DNA from: Trematomus loennbergii | Lineage: Eukaryota; Chordata; Actinopteri; Perciformes; Nototheniidae | Assembly: GCA_012861695.1 (NCBI GenBank) | Contig: JAAOOA010000002.1 | Span: forward strand, 20,635,803-20,699,802 | Reading direction: 5' to 3' | Length of the DNA stretch: 64,000 nt | Part shown: positions 46,214 through 59,700 of the stretch, piece after piece | How the letters are laid out: each line of letters starts with the position of its first letter | Numbering within the stretch: position 1 is the stretch's first letter | The notes under the pieces: generated by a model | What the model saw: the letters and a program-made list of their open reading frames with translations, nothing else | Database searches by the model: none | Told to the model about the DNA's origin: nothing | Position numbers and translations under genes: made by a program

Positions 46214-49200
46214 TCTATGATTCTGCTTTATAGCCCCTATTATATCCTTTTGGCAGGCCTCATTGTAGTCATGCTCCAAGCCATTAGGAAAACATGCATG
46301 ACACACAGAAAACCGACATAAACAAAGATGTCTGCCATTTACAACATCAATGAAGGTAAACAAATGTGTCACCACTTTTATTCCGGGCAGCTGCATTCAT
46401 TCAAATGAAGCCTTAACCACCAATTGCCCAACAACAGTTGAGCAAACTTCACACTGGAGTCACCACTCTGTAAGCCTCCCTTTAATTACTGTCCATCACT
46501 ATGACAAACGATTGAATCAGAAAAAACTACCCCTGGAAAAACAAACACATAACACTGTCAACCACGGCCTGACGTCAGAAACTTCATGCAAAAAGTTGAC
46601 AACTTTTACCAAATCTTTCGTTGGTGTACATGTGTCAGATTTGTCATCTTGTGTATGTCACGTCTGTCTGTTTGTATACGGCTCTAAACTATTACGCGTG
46701 TCAACTCCTATCAGTTCAGGGCTTACTGGCAATGACTGTGATTCTGGGAAAAGCTGTGCTGCCACCAAACTCTTACCAGAAGTCAAGGAGGGGGGGGGGG
46801 GTGCCTCTCTCTGTCCCTTTAGTCCCGCCCTCCTCTTGCTACTAGCAGTCAATTTCTCCTGAGGTTGTGGTTATTGCATCATCGCTAAAGCAAAGACCCA
46901 GTCCAACACAGCATTCAGCGCGCACACGCGTGCGAGTTTACACATGCATAGTGAAGCGTGTATTTATGAGTGAGCTATGGGGGCTAAATCCGGTAAATGG
47001 TGTCACCAGGCTAATTGAAGGCTAATTAAAGCCTGCTGGTCTGGGCCCATAAACCTGTCTACTACCTCCTCATTTCGGACTCTGTCTCACTCTCTTTCAT
47101 ACATACATGTGTGTGTGCGTGTGACACACCCACAAAAACCTGGACTGTGTTACACTATGTCAAAGTCAATTATATAGGTAAAAATGCTTAACAGAAGTAA
47201 TGTGTTTATTAATGCTAGGAAGAAAAGCTTGCTGTTATTGCTGTCCGGGTCAGAACCAAGCACGCAGAAGCTTCTTTTAGCTTTTATCTTCCACAGATCT
47301 GGAGCAAACTTTCTCAACATCTGAGTTCTGCCGCAACACTGAGTTATTTCAAATCAAGGCCTAGAAATCTTGTCTGTCTACCGCTGCTTTCCAGAGGTCA
47401 TTTAACTATGATTTATTATTACACTCGTGCAGCATCATCTGTATCATCTCTTTTATGAAATGTCTTTTTTGTTTTATTTATTATGTGTTAATGCTTATGT
47501 AAAGCATTTTGAATTGCCTTTGTGTCTGAAATGTGGTTTATAAATAAACTAAACTTAACATTATTTTAGTTTGGGTATCTACCATCTAAAGAGACATTTC
47601 AAATGGGTATACAGGAACAAAGAAGATGTAAGAAAACAATTTCTTCACAGGGACAATAAGCACACATCACCAGCATTGACGATGAAGATGATATCTAAAA
47701 ATAAAACATTAGTATCATCTTAATAATACACATGATAAGATTGTGAAAAAAAATCTAAAGAATGTTTACGCTTTTGTCATAGGTTTAAGTTATGGGTACA
47801 GACTACATACACTTGTATTCTAAGTGTAACTTCTTTGCCAAAAAAGGGAGAAAAACATAAATAAACAAAGTTAAAGATGAATTTGAGTGACAGCATTGAC
47901 CAGAGGCCTGTACGACGAAGCCGGTTCAACATAACCTGGAAATGTTTGAGTTACCCGGTTTACCTAATCCAAAACAAAGGCGCTCTCGCTAAGCGGTCCT
48001 ACGACGCTGGCTATCAACTCGATCGCTCAAGCCAGCCGTGTCCTATCTAGTTAGGTGCGCGTTCACATAAAAGGGGTGGTATTTGGAGCATTCGACCAAT
48101 CACAAACATGAAGAAGCGTTCTGACAGCGCAGCGTTATACTTCCTGAATGAAAAGTCAACTATAATATTAGTCAAATATGAAGAAGTTAAACTTTAAACA
48201 TCCATGACTTAAACACTTTATCCAGGCTAAAAGCCACATAGTTGCACCTGCAAGGTGAATACAGCTGGTATAAGAAAAAGTGTTTGAATGCGTACATTAA
48301 CAGCTTTATGATATCACTGCCCCGTCCAAGACACGAGTGGATCTGACTTTAATTACATTTGACTCGAGTGTTTCGTCAACTTAATGTGTTGCTTAAAATA
48401 ATACTTCTGCATACAGTATGTGACACTGTGAGTGTTGCACGGCCAGATACGGCTCAAGAAGCTGACTCAGATAAGGAAATATATGATAGGCCTACATTAT
48501 GATGTGATATGAATGATAATGGGACACATCGACGTCTGCACTCACAGTGCCGCGGACTGTAGGCTACGTAATGTTACTTTGATCCGGTTACTTATGTTGT
48601 GGCAGATATTTAAGTAAGCTTTCTTAACGCTAATGTTATAATAGTCAGATTGCTCTGAAGATGGGAGGTGATATTCTATTCATTTTCACGTTCACACAGT
48701 CTGTGATTTTGGCCGGCCGTCTTTCCTGCAACGGCAGTTTAAACTGTATTTCCTTTCTCCTGTCATATTAATTGATCACTTTAAACTCCGCACACTGAGC
48801 TCTGATTGGTCAGCAGGCAGTGCTTTTATCCTGGAACCTAGCCTGCTCCGGAGGCTAGCCGTTCAGAATAAGTTATCTAGCCCGCTAAGAAGTGAACCAG
48901 CGTCGTAGGACCGGAAATCCAGGAAGCGAAAATCCTGCTTCGTAGTATAGGCCCCTGCTTCGTAGTATAGGCCCCTGGGGCCTATACTACGAAGCAGGAT
49001 TTTCGCTTAGCGAGCTAACTTCCTGGATTTCCGGTCCTACGAAGCTGGTTCACTTTTTAGCGGGCTAGATAACTTATGCTGAGCGGCTAGCCTCCGGAGC
49101 AGGATAGGTTCCAGGATAAGAGATCAACTCAGTGAAAGCACCGCCTGCTGACCAATCAGAGCTCAGTGTGCGGAGGAAATACAGTTTAAACTGCCGTTGC

Positions 49201-52200
49201 AGGAAAGACGGCCGGCCAAAATCACCGACTGTGTGAACGTGAAAATGAATAGAATATCACCTCCCATCTTCAGAGCAATCTGACTATATTAGCCTATAAC
49301 TATTATACTATTATTATACTATTATGTTAAGAAAGCTTAATTAAATATCTGCCACAACATAAGTAACCGGATCAAAGTAACATTACGTAGCCTACAGTCC
49401 GCGGCACTGTGAGTGCAGACGTTGATGTGAGTGCAGACGTCGATGTGTCCCATTATCATTCATATCACATCATAATGTATCATATATTTCCTTATCTGAG
49501 TCAGCTTCTTGAGCCATATCTGGCCGTGCAACACTCACAGTGTCACATACTGTATGCAGAAGTATTATTTTAAGCAACACATTAAGTTGACGAAACACTC
49601 GAGTCAAATGTAATTAAAGTCAGATCCACTCGTGTCTTAGACGTATCATAAACCTGTTAATGTACGCATTCAAACACTTTTTCTTTTACCAGCTGTATTC
49701 ACCTTGCAGGTGCAGCTATGTGGCTTTTATCCTGGATAAAGTGTTTAAGTCATGGATGTTTAAAGTTTAATTTCTTCATATTTGACTAATATGATTGACT
49801 TTTCATTCAGGAAGTATGACGCTGCGCTGTCAGAACGCTTCTCCATGTTTGTGATTGGTCGAATGCTCCAGATACCACCCATTTTATGTGAACGCGCACC
49901 TAACTAGATAGGACACGGCTGGCTTGAGCGATCGAGTTGATAGCCAGCGTCGTAGGACAGTTTAGCGAGAGCGGGTTTGTTTTGGATTAAGTCAACCGGA
50001 TAACTCAAAACATATCCAGGATATGTTGAACTAGATTCGTAGTATACTCCCCGGGTTAGCCGCTCAGCATAAGTTACCATGGAGATCTAGCCCGCTAAGA
50101 AGTGAACCAGCGTTGTAGGACCGGAAACCCAGAGTTTTCCCTGAAGTTAGCCCGCTAAGCGAAAATCAGGCTTCGTCGTACAGGCCTCTGGACAATGACC
50201 TGGAAAAACGTTGTTCAAAGTGTTTCCCTATATTCCAATTTACTACATTTATTGTTCGACATATGTGTATACTATTAACAATTTCTTATTGGTAAAAACT
50301 CCCTTGTAAACAGAGTGTTGGGAGCACAGCTTATGGTGAGTGACAAAGTGACAGAAACTGGTAAGCTCTTTTTGATTTTGAGTATTTTGAGAATTTGAAT
50401 GACAGCATTATATTGTTGTTTTTTATTCAAATGTGCTATGGATATTGCGATAAGATCTTTGTTTTGAATTATTTTTGCCGTGAGAATTGTGTAATGAAAA
50501 TCTGATATTGCAGACCCTTACACTGTGTTGGTTTCTTACCTTTGCGAAGCGGCAGAGGCGCAGAGCATCCTCCCAGCGGGCGGAGGCACTGTATTCATGC
50601 AGGAGGGCTGGGTAGGGGGGTATATTGCTGTACACCAGTGATCCGTCTCCTTGGCGTAACGTCACCTTGGTGCCAACATAGCTCAGAATGTGGGGAGCAC
50701 GGCTGAACTCACTTTGACAGGGACAAACACACACGCACACTTCAAAGTTAGAACAAATTCATGTAACCACATCCTCAGAGTTTTGCTGTCAAACGGAAAA
50801 AACAGCAAGGAAAACTCTCAGTGTTTGCCTGCTTGTAAGAAGTGTTAGTAGGCGTGAGAAAAAAGTATGAATGCTCATGTTGGAGAAAAAGACTGATTGT
50901 TCAATAAAACACACCGGTTAATGTAATATTATAAACAAGTTAACATTTATCATGAGGAGAATGATGAGTTCTGCCAAGAATAAGTGTGAAAATACAACAA
51001 TCAACCTTTTGACCAGTTTCCATACGTGTGAATGCGTGTGTGTCAGAATTTCTGTTAGAGAGAGCAATTTGTGGCAGCCCACCACATATGCAATTGTGCT
51101 GTTCTGATTATTTGACATAATGACAGTGCTGCTTTTGTAACTTGCACTGTGCTTGGTCCAAACTCCCTTCAATCTCAGATATCCTAAAAACCTAGACACA
51201 TTCCTTGAAGTGGAGACTTTGTATTTATTTATTAGCCCACTTGATATCTGGTGTTCCCCATTTGTTCATAATATGAAAACAAACTCTTAATGACTGCCAT
51301 GATAAAGTCGGCCTGTAGAACACCAAAAGTAAAATGTTGAAAAAATAACTGAAAAACATCAAATCAAATTGAGGTTGTGTGAACATAAGCAACTACTTTA
51401 ACCACTGGATTGGCGCAAAACATAAATGAAAACAAAACTGTGCAACCAAAGGTTCAGCGTAATGTAGCAGAGAAGTAGTGCAGGCAGGCTTTAGCACCTC
51501 CCGTAATGGTTGAAGCTGCTGGAAAAAAAGTGCCTGAATCAGAATGTGTTGTACCTTGTGGAATAAGGTGGGCGGTGCAAGAAAGCTGCTTCTATCTCTC
51601 TTCTTAGTAGCTATTTTGTGACACATTGTACTCTCTGGTGAAAAGTGTTGGCCGTTTTTGGTTAAAATCCAGTACATAAGTGAGGGATAGGGATGTCTAC
51701 CTGCCATCCTTTATGAGTAGAGTTTTTGGCAGCAGTTCCTTGTCAGTGAAGACAACACTCGGGTAGTACCACACTGTCAACTGGTTGTCCTGGATACCAC
51801 ACAGGATGTTAGCAGCATCGTTCCATGCCATGCTGTGCACCATGCTGCCTACAGGACAGAGCACACACAACATGTTTATCCAGTGTTAGCAGCACTTGTG
51901 GGTAGAAACAAAGAGTCCCTACACATTTGCCACATTAGTTTCCTCCTCCCCGTCTCACCAAGTTTGCAGATTTTGGTTTCTCGCCCAAGATGACGCACAG
52001 AGGTCACGTAAAGGTCACGGTTCTTGTCTATAAGGGCAATCTTCCTTTCATTGGATGGGCCACTCTGGTCCAGAGCTATTTCCACCACCTCCAGCTGCAT
52101 ATCAATAAAGACACACACAAGCACAAAGGTAAGAGGGAGTGAATGATGAAGGGACAACAAAAGATCAGGAGAAGGGAAAAGGGCCCTTCAACAGCCCTTC

Positions 52201-55200
52201 TGCAACGTGTGTGAGCGTGTGTGTATCAGAATGAGAGGGAAGGAGTGAGAGTGTGTGTGTGTTTGGTCAGAGCCAGCTGGCTTCGGAACTGTGTCTTGGA
52301 GCTGTGGAACTTCTGGCAGACAAAGCCACGCTGACAAACAGTAACTACTGCTACCTCCACTTCTTTTCCTTTCCTTCTCTTCTAATTCTTTTCTTTTTTT
52401 GTCTATTTCCCTCTCAGTTTGAATCTAAAACCCTTCCCCCATTCTCTTACTGTGTCTTTATTGTCTCTTTCCCTTCTGAATATGGGTTAGTATACTTTAA
52501 AGCACAGACACTCACTCTGAAAATACTGCTTATACTCAGCTATATCTAGTTGGATGAAATGTGGCTTGTTAAATGATCAGGGCTAACAAATAAATGGTCA
52601 CTACCTTTAGCTAAAGCTTTAAGGTTGAGGGCAAAAAGTCGGCATCATCAACAGTTGGAAAAGAAAGAAAAGAAAGAACAACTTCAATCTCAAAGTACAG
52701 GTTGGGTCTGGCAAGTATTAAACTACAAGATGTAGGGGTAAATGCTAATGATGGCTACATCAATATACAAATTGTACTACTTATTACAATTTCTCAAACC
52801 TAGTGAACACAGGCCTACATTTTTCAAGGGTTCATTTGGGCTTACAACACCACATCTACTACAGAGAGTGACACAAAAAAACATCTGGTGCAAAATTAAA
52901 TTCTGCTCGAACTGGTTTACTGTGTTTGCAGTTGCTGTGCAAACGTATCAGTTTCATGTCACAAGTTATTAATACTTATATTCTTTACAAACTACTTGAT
53001 ATTTGGTGTGATGAATCTGAATGCCAAACTTATAATAAATCCTCGCATTCACCCAACTGTGCAACATATAATAATTATGTATTGATTATAACATTTGAAA
53101 TAATTAGCTTGTCACACAATAATGAGTCATAGCTAACTGGGCTTTGTGTCGTGTAACTAACCAAATGAGTCTCCAGTATGCATGTAGAAATATCTTGACT
53201 GGCAACAATCTGCTTCTGTCATGCCATGCTATCGTTTTCACTAATTATAACACATAGAAAACAATGCCAACACATTCAGATATCCACAGTGATTTTGATA
53301 ACAGTAACATGACCAGCTGATCCTGGGGTTGTGCCCCTATTTTCTTCCAGCATTGTCAATCCTTCATTCTTCATGTTGAATGACGGAACTGGTAAGGTAT
53401 AAATCCAGGCGAAACTTGATCACAGACAGAAAATTAACTGACATAATGGGGCACATTCAGTGTAGACAGTGAGTTAAAAAAACACACAACATAAAGTGTA
53501 ATATATGGGCAAAGGATTCCCCACCTTGTGAGTCAGGGGCTTGCCATCGCCAAGGGCTTTCCCGCTCAGAGCGTCAAAGAGAAGAATGACTGGTGAGTCA
53601 AAAGGAAAGGAGAACATTGTTAAAACAAAGTACAGGATTGTGTGGAATCATAACGGTGACAGAGGTTCTTCCCTCACCTTTTTCATCACTCTTGTCTCTG
53701 ATGCCGATTGTGTCGTAACTCAGTGAAACACCCTGGGCATTTAGGATGTCAGCTCTCATGCCAGGGAACTTGGGGGACGATATTAATCGACCCTCATAGG
53801 AAAATACATACAAGCCTGCTCCATCCACTAGCAGAAGATGTCTGGGTGTAGGAGACCGGAGGATACAGAAGATGAGAGCAAAGTAAGTGTACTGTATATA
53901 TCAATATATCACTTTATATGTGGGATAGTGGGATGGCATTAGCAGGGAAGAAGGGTACCTGTAAGGAGATATGATGGATGTAAAATAATGAAAGAGTCAA
54001 GAGTCTATAACAGCTAATAGACTTTCACAAGCAGGTAATGGAGACATGTTATGCACATTAACAAAGCATTGACTGACTTGACTCAGCAAGACTCATGTAA
54101 CTCAACTGTGAATTCAGAATGGCCAGTAATCTGTTTAGCTCTATGCTGAGTGTCAGGGACCTAGCACTGGAGTATTGCACAAGAGCTACTCCATATTCAT
54201 CTAATTTCCCCCAGTGGTTTCACTCCCAGCCTTATTGTTTGACATGGCTGGCTAATCGAGAGCACAGACCCGGTGTGTGTGGTTGTGTGTGTGTGTGCTT
54301 GATGAGTGGTCAATGTGAAGCAATGAAGCATTAGAGAAGCTGTTAGACGATCCAACAGTCTGTTCCCCCTCTTGTTGCTTGGTTCCTGGAATCGAGACAC
54401 TCACTTCTCTGCTTGCAGGATGAGGCTCACTGTTCCCTCCTTCAGGTCAAAGATGAGCGGAGTGTTCCAGTTTCTTGAGCTGGCAGAAATACACAGAACA
54501 AACAGCACACGTCAAAATCTGTAAAAACGTACTACTAAGATGAAAGTTCTACATCTGGCATACGTGCAGAGGCGGAAAGGCCACAGAAACATGATATGAG
54601 ATACCAGGTGAAGAAAGTAAAAGATTAGAATGAAAGACAACTCAACAAAGGAAATGTCATGGAGCATGAAGAGTGCAGTGATAGAAAAGAACGGGCAAAA
54701 ATGACAAATAAAGAAATTAATTAGAAAAAAAGGGCAGGGGCTGTCTGCGTTCTTAATCCTACCATATCCATTATGTTTAAACGTAAAAAGACAACTCAAA
54801 TGAACCTGCAAAAACATACACAGAGGTCTGATAACATTACCCAAGAAGACAGACTTGATTGTTGTTTTGTTCCCCATCAAGACTCCTTCGTTTTCCCGTG
54901 TTTTTTTAATTATTTAACCACATTTTAGGTTTAAAAATTGGAAGCTTATCAAGTTGTAATACATGGCGTGGAATCTTAGTATATTTCGGTTACATTTGTA
55001 GGAAATCAACAAGATTTGGTCAATAGATAAGCATTTTTTTCCCAAATATCTGGTGTGTGATGGAAAATCTAAAATCAGACATAAGAATTTTCAACAGGAG
55101 AGCTTCAGGTGAAAAGGAGAAGTAGGCTACTGACTTGTAGACATAGCACTGGAGGGAAGTGGCCACCACCAGGTGACCGTATGCAAGAGAGGTTTTGATG

Positions 55201-56786
55201 ACTCGATCCCGAAACTCAAGCACATCCACCGCATCGTTCATCACATTCCTCACCTGAGGGAAACAGAAGCAAAGAAAAGACAGAGGGCGAAAAGTTCAGT
55301 AAAAAAAAGAGTTCTGTACAAGAGTACAAATGAATACATCTGACAAATTACAGAAGAGGCGTACACTTTTACATTTTTCTCTAAACAAACACTTCAAATC
55401 TGAACATGCAACAAACTGGCTTCACTAACTGAATGGAGTGTATTAATTCTTTATTTATACAGGAAACAGTCTAGTACGTCGTAGTTTGCGTAGGGCATGT
55501 GGTCAGATAAAAGCAGTTTTTACTGTTTGAGGTGTGTGCATGCAGTGGTCGGTCCTCTTTTTTTCACCTGCATAGATAAATACTTCCCTCCGGCCATCTC
55601 TGTGAATGAATGAAAAGGCCTTTTCCAGCACCAGGTGAAAGGTGGGGTTATTTTTACAGCTTTACAAATCTTCCTCTTCTGCTCCTTCTAGCAAGCCAAA
55701 TTTAAATGCAACACAACCAGGAATAAAAAACATTTGACCGCAAGGTGGTAAATTTAGCTGGCTGTTTCACAAACCACTGGCAGATGTGCACTTTAGAAAA
55801 AAAAGGACTACGAGGAGAAGAGGGGAGGAGGGAGACAGAAAAGCGCCTGCAACTCTGAAAATAAACAGCTGATGAACAAACTTTATTTAGTTTACACACA
55901 CTGCACTTGGTAAAAAAAAGGTCTATGGCAAATGAGTGCACATGTATGTAGGCAACCATACACAGCAAGTGCGTGTCCTTGTTTCAGTAGGTCTGCTTGT
56001 GTATACCTGTCTGAAAATCATCCAAGTGTGTATATATGCACATTCGGGTGTGTTAACCACATTTAAACGCTACCTTGAGGTTAGCATTGGTTTAAACAGT
56101 AGAGAACGGTAGAGTGAGAGAGGCAGCTAGACAGGCTGGTCATTGTCATCGCAGCGCTGCACACTGGGAGGGTCCTACTTCAATATACAGCCACAACGAG
56201 TCAAAATCTAGGAAGCATTTGGGTTCTCTACATGGCATGTTCACTCACTCTCCCTGGCCTCACAGTGCTTTCAATTCTCTTGTTATGTTGAAAGAACTCT
56301 GGTAATGTTTGAGAATCCTTTATCTTTTCCCACAGACATGCTGGTTTTCATTTGTTGAAAAACCCTCATAGGCAGCTTTAACATGTTAAACAACAACTCT
56401 CTTTTAATTGTTCCAGCATGACTCTTTTGTAAATGCATAAAACTGTGCCACTTGTTAAGCTGAGATTTACTTAAACTTGTATTTATCTCCTTTCTTCTGT
56501 TTCCTAGGATACATCCAAACTTAGCAATAGCAGGAGTCACTCAATTCTGAGACAAGACAATTTACTTTGAAGCAGAAATGTGGATTGTGTGTGGCTCATT
56601 GTATACCTGCATGGTTCTCCTCTTTGTAAGGGTGATCACAAAATTCTTCCACTCCCAATGCTGCTCCACCACATGGGCAAAGATGACATGCCCGTTGCCG
56701 CAGGCCCCGGCCAGCTGGGTGCCGTCTGCAGACCAGGCCAAGCTGAACACACTGCCTGTGTTGGGCTTCTCCAATGCATAGGACCA
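44532..56786 (-). CDS. ift80: intraflagellar transport protein 80, last twelve exons (5' end outside window, one frameshift)
   Basis: Exons in coding order: 56786-56607, 55253-55135, 54479-54405, 53841-53678, 53589-53525, 52094-51959, 51848-51701, 50711-50540, 45738-45650, 45557-45385, 45194-45071, 44642-44532 (TAA). The first opens [20 protein letters not shown] and [20 protein letters not shown], the end of the first WD40 propeller. The second propeller follows ([72 protein letters not shown]), then the alpha-helical C-terminus ([59 protein letters not shown]), ending [13 protein letters not shown]80 is an IFT-B subunit needed to build cilia; human mutations cause short-rib thoracic dysplasia. 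About 518 codons are visible, two thirds of the usual 770 or so. All junctions keep phase except that exon 45738-45650 is 89 nt where 90 is needed. Confidence 0.93.
45650..45738 (-). CDS. ift80: ift80 exon with an apparent 1-bp deletion
   Basis: Both neighbouring junctions are phase 0, so this exon should be a multiple of three, but it is 89 nt. Read from its 5' end it gives the expected [14 protein letters not shown] and then a stop. Read from its 3' end it gives the expected [15 protein letters not shown]. The two frames switch near 45696, where the coding strand reads GGCCACAGGG and a codon for the expected Asn before Arg lacks one base (GGCCAACAGGG would restore it). As given, the last roughly 150 residues would be lost. 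Confidence 0.8.
45803..45968. repeat. Direct repeat copy A in ift80 intron
   Basis: Shares AACATATGTGTATAC-type sequence, TTTCTTATTGGTAAA, ACTCCCTTGTAAACAGAGTG, GGAGCACAGCTTA and GTGAGTGACAAAGTGACAGA with copy B at 50194-50375. Identity is high in its second half. Confidence 0.9.
46138..46212. repeat. (GT)n microsatellite
   Basis: About 36 uninterrupted GT units in the ift80 intron. It is the source of the poly-Val/Cys and poly-His/Thr open frames here. Confidence 0.97.
46950..47060. promoter_or_regulatory. Candidate conserved non-coding element in ift80 intron
   Basis: GGGCTAAATCCGGTAAATGG, CAGGCTAATTGAAGG, CTAATTAAAGCCTGC and GGGCCCATAAACCTG: two paired homeodomain-type TAATT cores and a TAAATCC-type site in clean, unique sequence. 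A suggestion only. Confidence 0.25.
47222..47560 (+). mobile_element. LINE/SINE 3' tail-like repeat
   Basis: Ends with TGTAAAGCATTTTGAATTGCC-like sequence, GTGTCTGAAATGTGGTTTAT and AAATAAACTAAACTTAA, a common fish retroelement terminus. The left boundary is uncertain. Confidence 0.5.
47901..50190. mobile_element. 2.29-kb near-palindromic DNA transposon-like element
   Basis: The termini are perfect inverted repeats, CAGAGGCCTGTACGACGAAG at the left and its complement at the right (ending CGTACAGGCCTCTG). Two arms of about 1.07 kb mirror each other around 48976 (GGCCCC-T-GGGGCC). Mirrored pairs include CCGCACACTGAGCTCTGATT with its complement, and GGCCGGCCGTCTTTCCTGCA with its complement. Another 140-bp end fragment (about 50045-50190) makes the right side nested. 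Inside are two direct copies of CCTGCTTCGTAGTATAGGCC. A GAC triplet directly flanks both ends and could be a 3-bp target duplication. No transposase is encoded. The superfamily is not assigned. It lies in the ift80 intron between exons 50540 and 45738. Confidence 0.85.
50194..50412. repeat. Direct repeat copy B in ift80 intron
   Basis: Begins AATGACCTGG directly after the palindromic element and its flanking GAC, and parallels copy A (45803-45968). Its end, GAATTTGAATGACAGCATT, also matches the sequence just left of the palindrome (47879-47897, GAATTTGAGTGACAGCATT). Confidence 0.85.
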
Positions 56787-59700
56787 CTGGAGGGAGGGGA
56801 GAGAAAAGGAATAGATGGGAGATAGAGAACAATATAGTCAATGGCTACAGATATTTATTTACAATTGTAATGATTACCTGCGGGGCAGCTTAGGAACTGG
56901 AAACAATGAGGATTTTTGGAGAAGAGAAGCGGTGTGTCAGGCGTCAAGTATGAGTGAGTGCATATGCATATAATGTAAACTCTGCAAGAAAGACAGGGGC
57001 CCAGTCAGTCAGTCACTGAGCTGTGATGAACTGTGAGACACTGAAGTAGCGCTCGGCCTGCCAAGTCCAGCACTCGCGCTCGTAAACATATACTCTGCTA
57101 TCCTCATTTATTACATACACGGGGGGCAGGGATACAGGGAAGGAGCGTGAGGGTTTATATACGAGCCCCCAAACTGAAGCCAAACGCTGATTAACAAGAC
57201 CTCTCCCTTCTCTTTATAAGAAATGCTTGAAAGAGATAGAGCTTTGGGGAGGGGACTGAAAGTTCCAAAGGGAGTTGCTTTTCTCCATGTAGGCTCTGCT
57301 GTGTCAGCAAGACTCTGCTCTGTTGATGACTGTTAGATTGTGAAAGACACATCTAAGGGACATCTAAAGTGTCTTTTACTCATAGTAACCCGTAAACTAC
57401 TGGCATGAACTCTAAGGCACAGCTAGAATTGATCAATATTCACAGATGCTCTAAATGTAGCAGTCCTGGGCCTTTTTCACACAAGCCATGGGAAAGATGA
57501 AATAGATGTGGCCAGTTAGGGTCCAGCAGATGGCGATAATGCAACACTTATGGATGCAAACCGTCAGAAAAATCAGCAGAAGAAGAAGACGCTAGGACAA
57601 GTCCCTGCAGACATGTACACAGCAGAACATTACATTTTTCTGAAAAAAAAGGTGTGTTTGGCAAAAAAAATAACTGTGTGACAATCTGCTAAATATTAGC
57701 GTAAATTCGAAATAGTAAGCATATCACATATTCAAATATGATCTGCAATCAGTTTGCTTGTCAGTTGGACGTCCTTTATTCGTTTGTCCCTGCAATGTAA
57801 CTGCTTTCATTCACAACACAGCTGTACTGGCTTTTGTCTTTTTTCTTGATTTGGGAACTTGACTGTACGAATTTCCCGAAAAATTATCCCTGCTGCTATT
57901 CACACATGACCCCATGCAGGAATGAGGTGCAAAAACATTCGTGCAGTTTGATCCAACACAAATCAGTTGAGACAGTCTCGATCCACCAGCAGTTTAACGT
58001 TTTCCAAAAAGCAGAGTGTGGTACACTTCATATTTTTTTATCTCCTCCAAATATCATTTACTGTGTTCCACTGTGCACACCTGGAATCTTTCTGTTATAT
58101 CTTGAATACTGCTGACTGTCTCACAAAAGACCCATCTCCAACAAACAGACCCATCAACATCTGACAGCCGACCCTAGCCCTCTGACCTCACTCTTGCTTA
58201 AAACCCAAGTGGCTGACTGATCTGAGTCAGCTGTGATCTTGCACACAAATACATGCATTCACACTGCAAACTGCTTACGAAGGGAGAAAAGTGCTAATGT
58301 TAGCCTAGCGCTGCCTGCGATTGAGGGGCAAGCGTGGTGCAGCAGGCCAAGTGCTGTGGTGGAGTTTGGAGAAAAGGCCCTCAGTGTGTTCGCTGCCTCA
58401 TACACATGCAGCTGCAAGATGTGAGCTGTGGTGTGAGGTAACAGTCGGCAGGCTGCAGGTTACATGCCGCTGCTTGGATCCCTCTCCCTCTTCCTGGTCT
58501 GTCTGTTTGTCTTCCTTATGCCCACGCCATTCAGATGGTTTTGGTCAGCACCCTCCCAGCAGTTAAAGTCATATCAGGAACTTAAATAGTTGGAGGGTAA
58601 AATTAGGCCAGTACAGCTATGTGGACAAGAAACAGATAAAAGTCAAATTAATTTCTATTTACCTTTGTTTCCCTCAAAAGGATTCAGTTCCACGCTTCTA
58701 TCCGCTAACAGGAACAAGCGTGCCTTAATCTTTTTAATATTTATTCTTTATATGTCGATTACTTTTCGGTTTTCTTAACCTGAGAGATCTCGTCTTTTTT
58801 TCAGCTAAAGTCTTGAGATGGCTCGCTCCGTGTTAAGGCACCCCGAGGGGACAGGAGAGGGGGATGAAGGAGAGAGGGATAGATAGATGGAGAGATGCAG
58901 CTCAATGTATACACCAGACTGTAATGAAGCAGGACATATGATATCAGCCCAAGGAGCACTGCTGGATTCATGCTTACCTAATGCTTTTAACACATTGAGC
59001 CATTTGACTCATTCTAGAGCCAGCCGGCAAGCCAGCAAGTGAGAATGGGTGTGTGTGGGGGGGGGGGAGTGTCTTTTCATTTGTGCACACATAAACTCTG
59101 TGTATGTGTGTCTAAGAGATGAGATGAAGATAGTGTAATTGCACATCAGATTAATGTGTGTGCAAGACGACAGGAAAAATGAACGTTGTTACCCCCTCTG
59201 GTGAGTGTCCAATGTCTGTTTTGAAGGTGTGCATGTGTGTCAAAGGATTGAATTAGTTCAATTGAATTGATCCCATGGCCTGTCAAGAGTTGTCAGTCGA
59301 TGCCTGAGTTTAGGACACAGTGGGATTACTGAATTTCCTTTTCAAGAAAAGCTTGCAGATACAAAATCTCTGCGTCTCTCCCCTCCATGAGCTACTTGAG
59401 GTTAGAGGTTCTGAAAGCTGGCTGCCTAACACCAAAGGAGAAAAAGTGCATCAAGAAGTTCTTCAAAGAGAAAAGAAAGAAAACAAAAGAAACATAGAAA
59501 ATGTAAACGTAGGACTGGCACAATGTAGTTACTTTGCGTACCCTCAGTGGGTTGAACTTTTTAAACATTTAACTCTATAATTAATTTTTTTTTTGAGTCG
59601 CACAAACACAATTATAGATTGCATTGAGACCAAATAACTAACTTTTGTTGTAACATAAATATAAATACTGATCAATCACAACACCTGTATTGTATAATTT

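Noticed and set aside
46034..46396. Open frames with poly-Val/Cys or poly-His/Thr
   Set aside because: Translations of the GT microsatellite.
51887..51895. TAGCAGCAC, the seed region of miR-15/16, in an ift80 intron
   Set aside because: The miR-15b/16-2 cluster is in the nearby SMC4 gene in mammals, but the rest of the mature sequence does not match and I see no hairpin.
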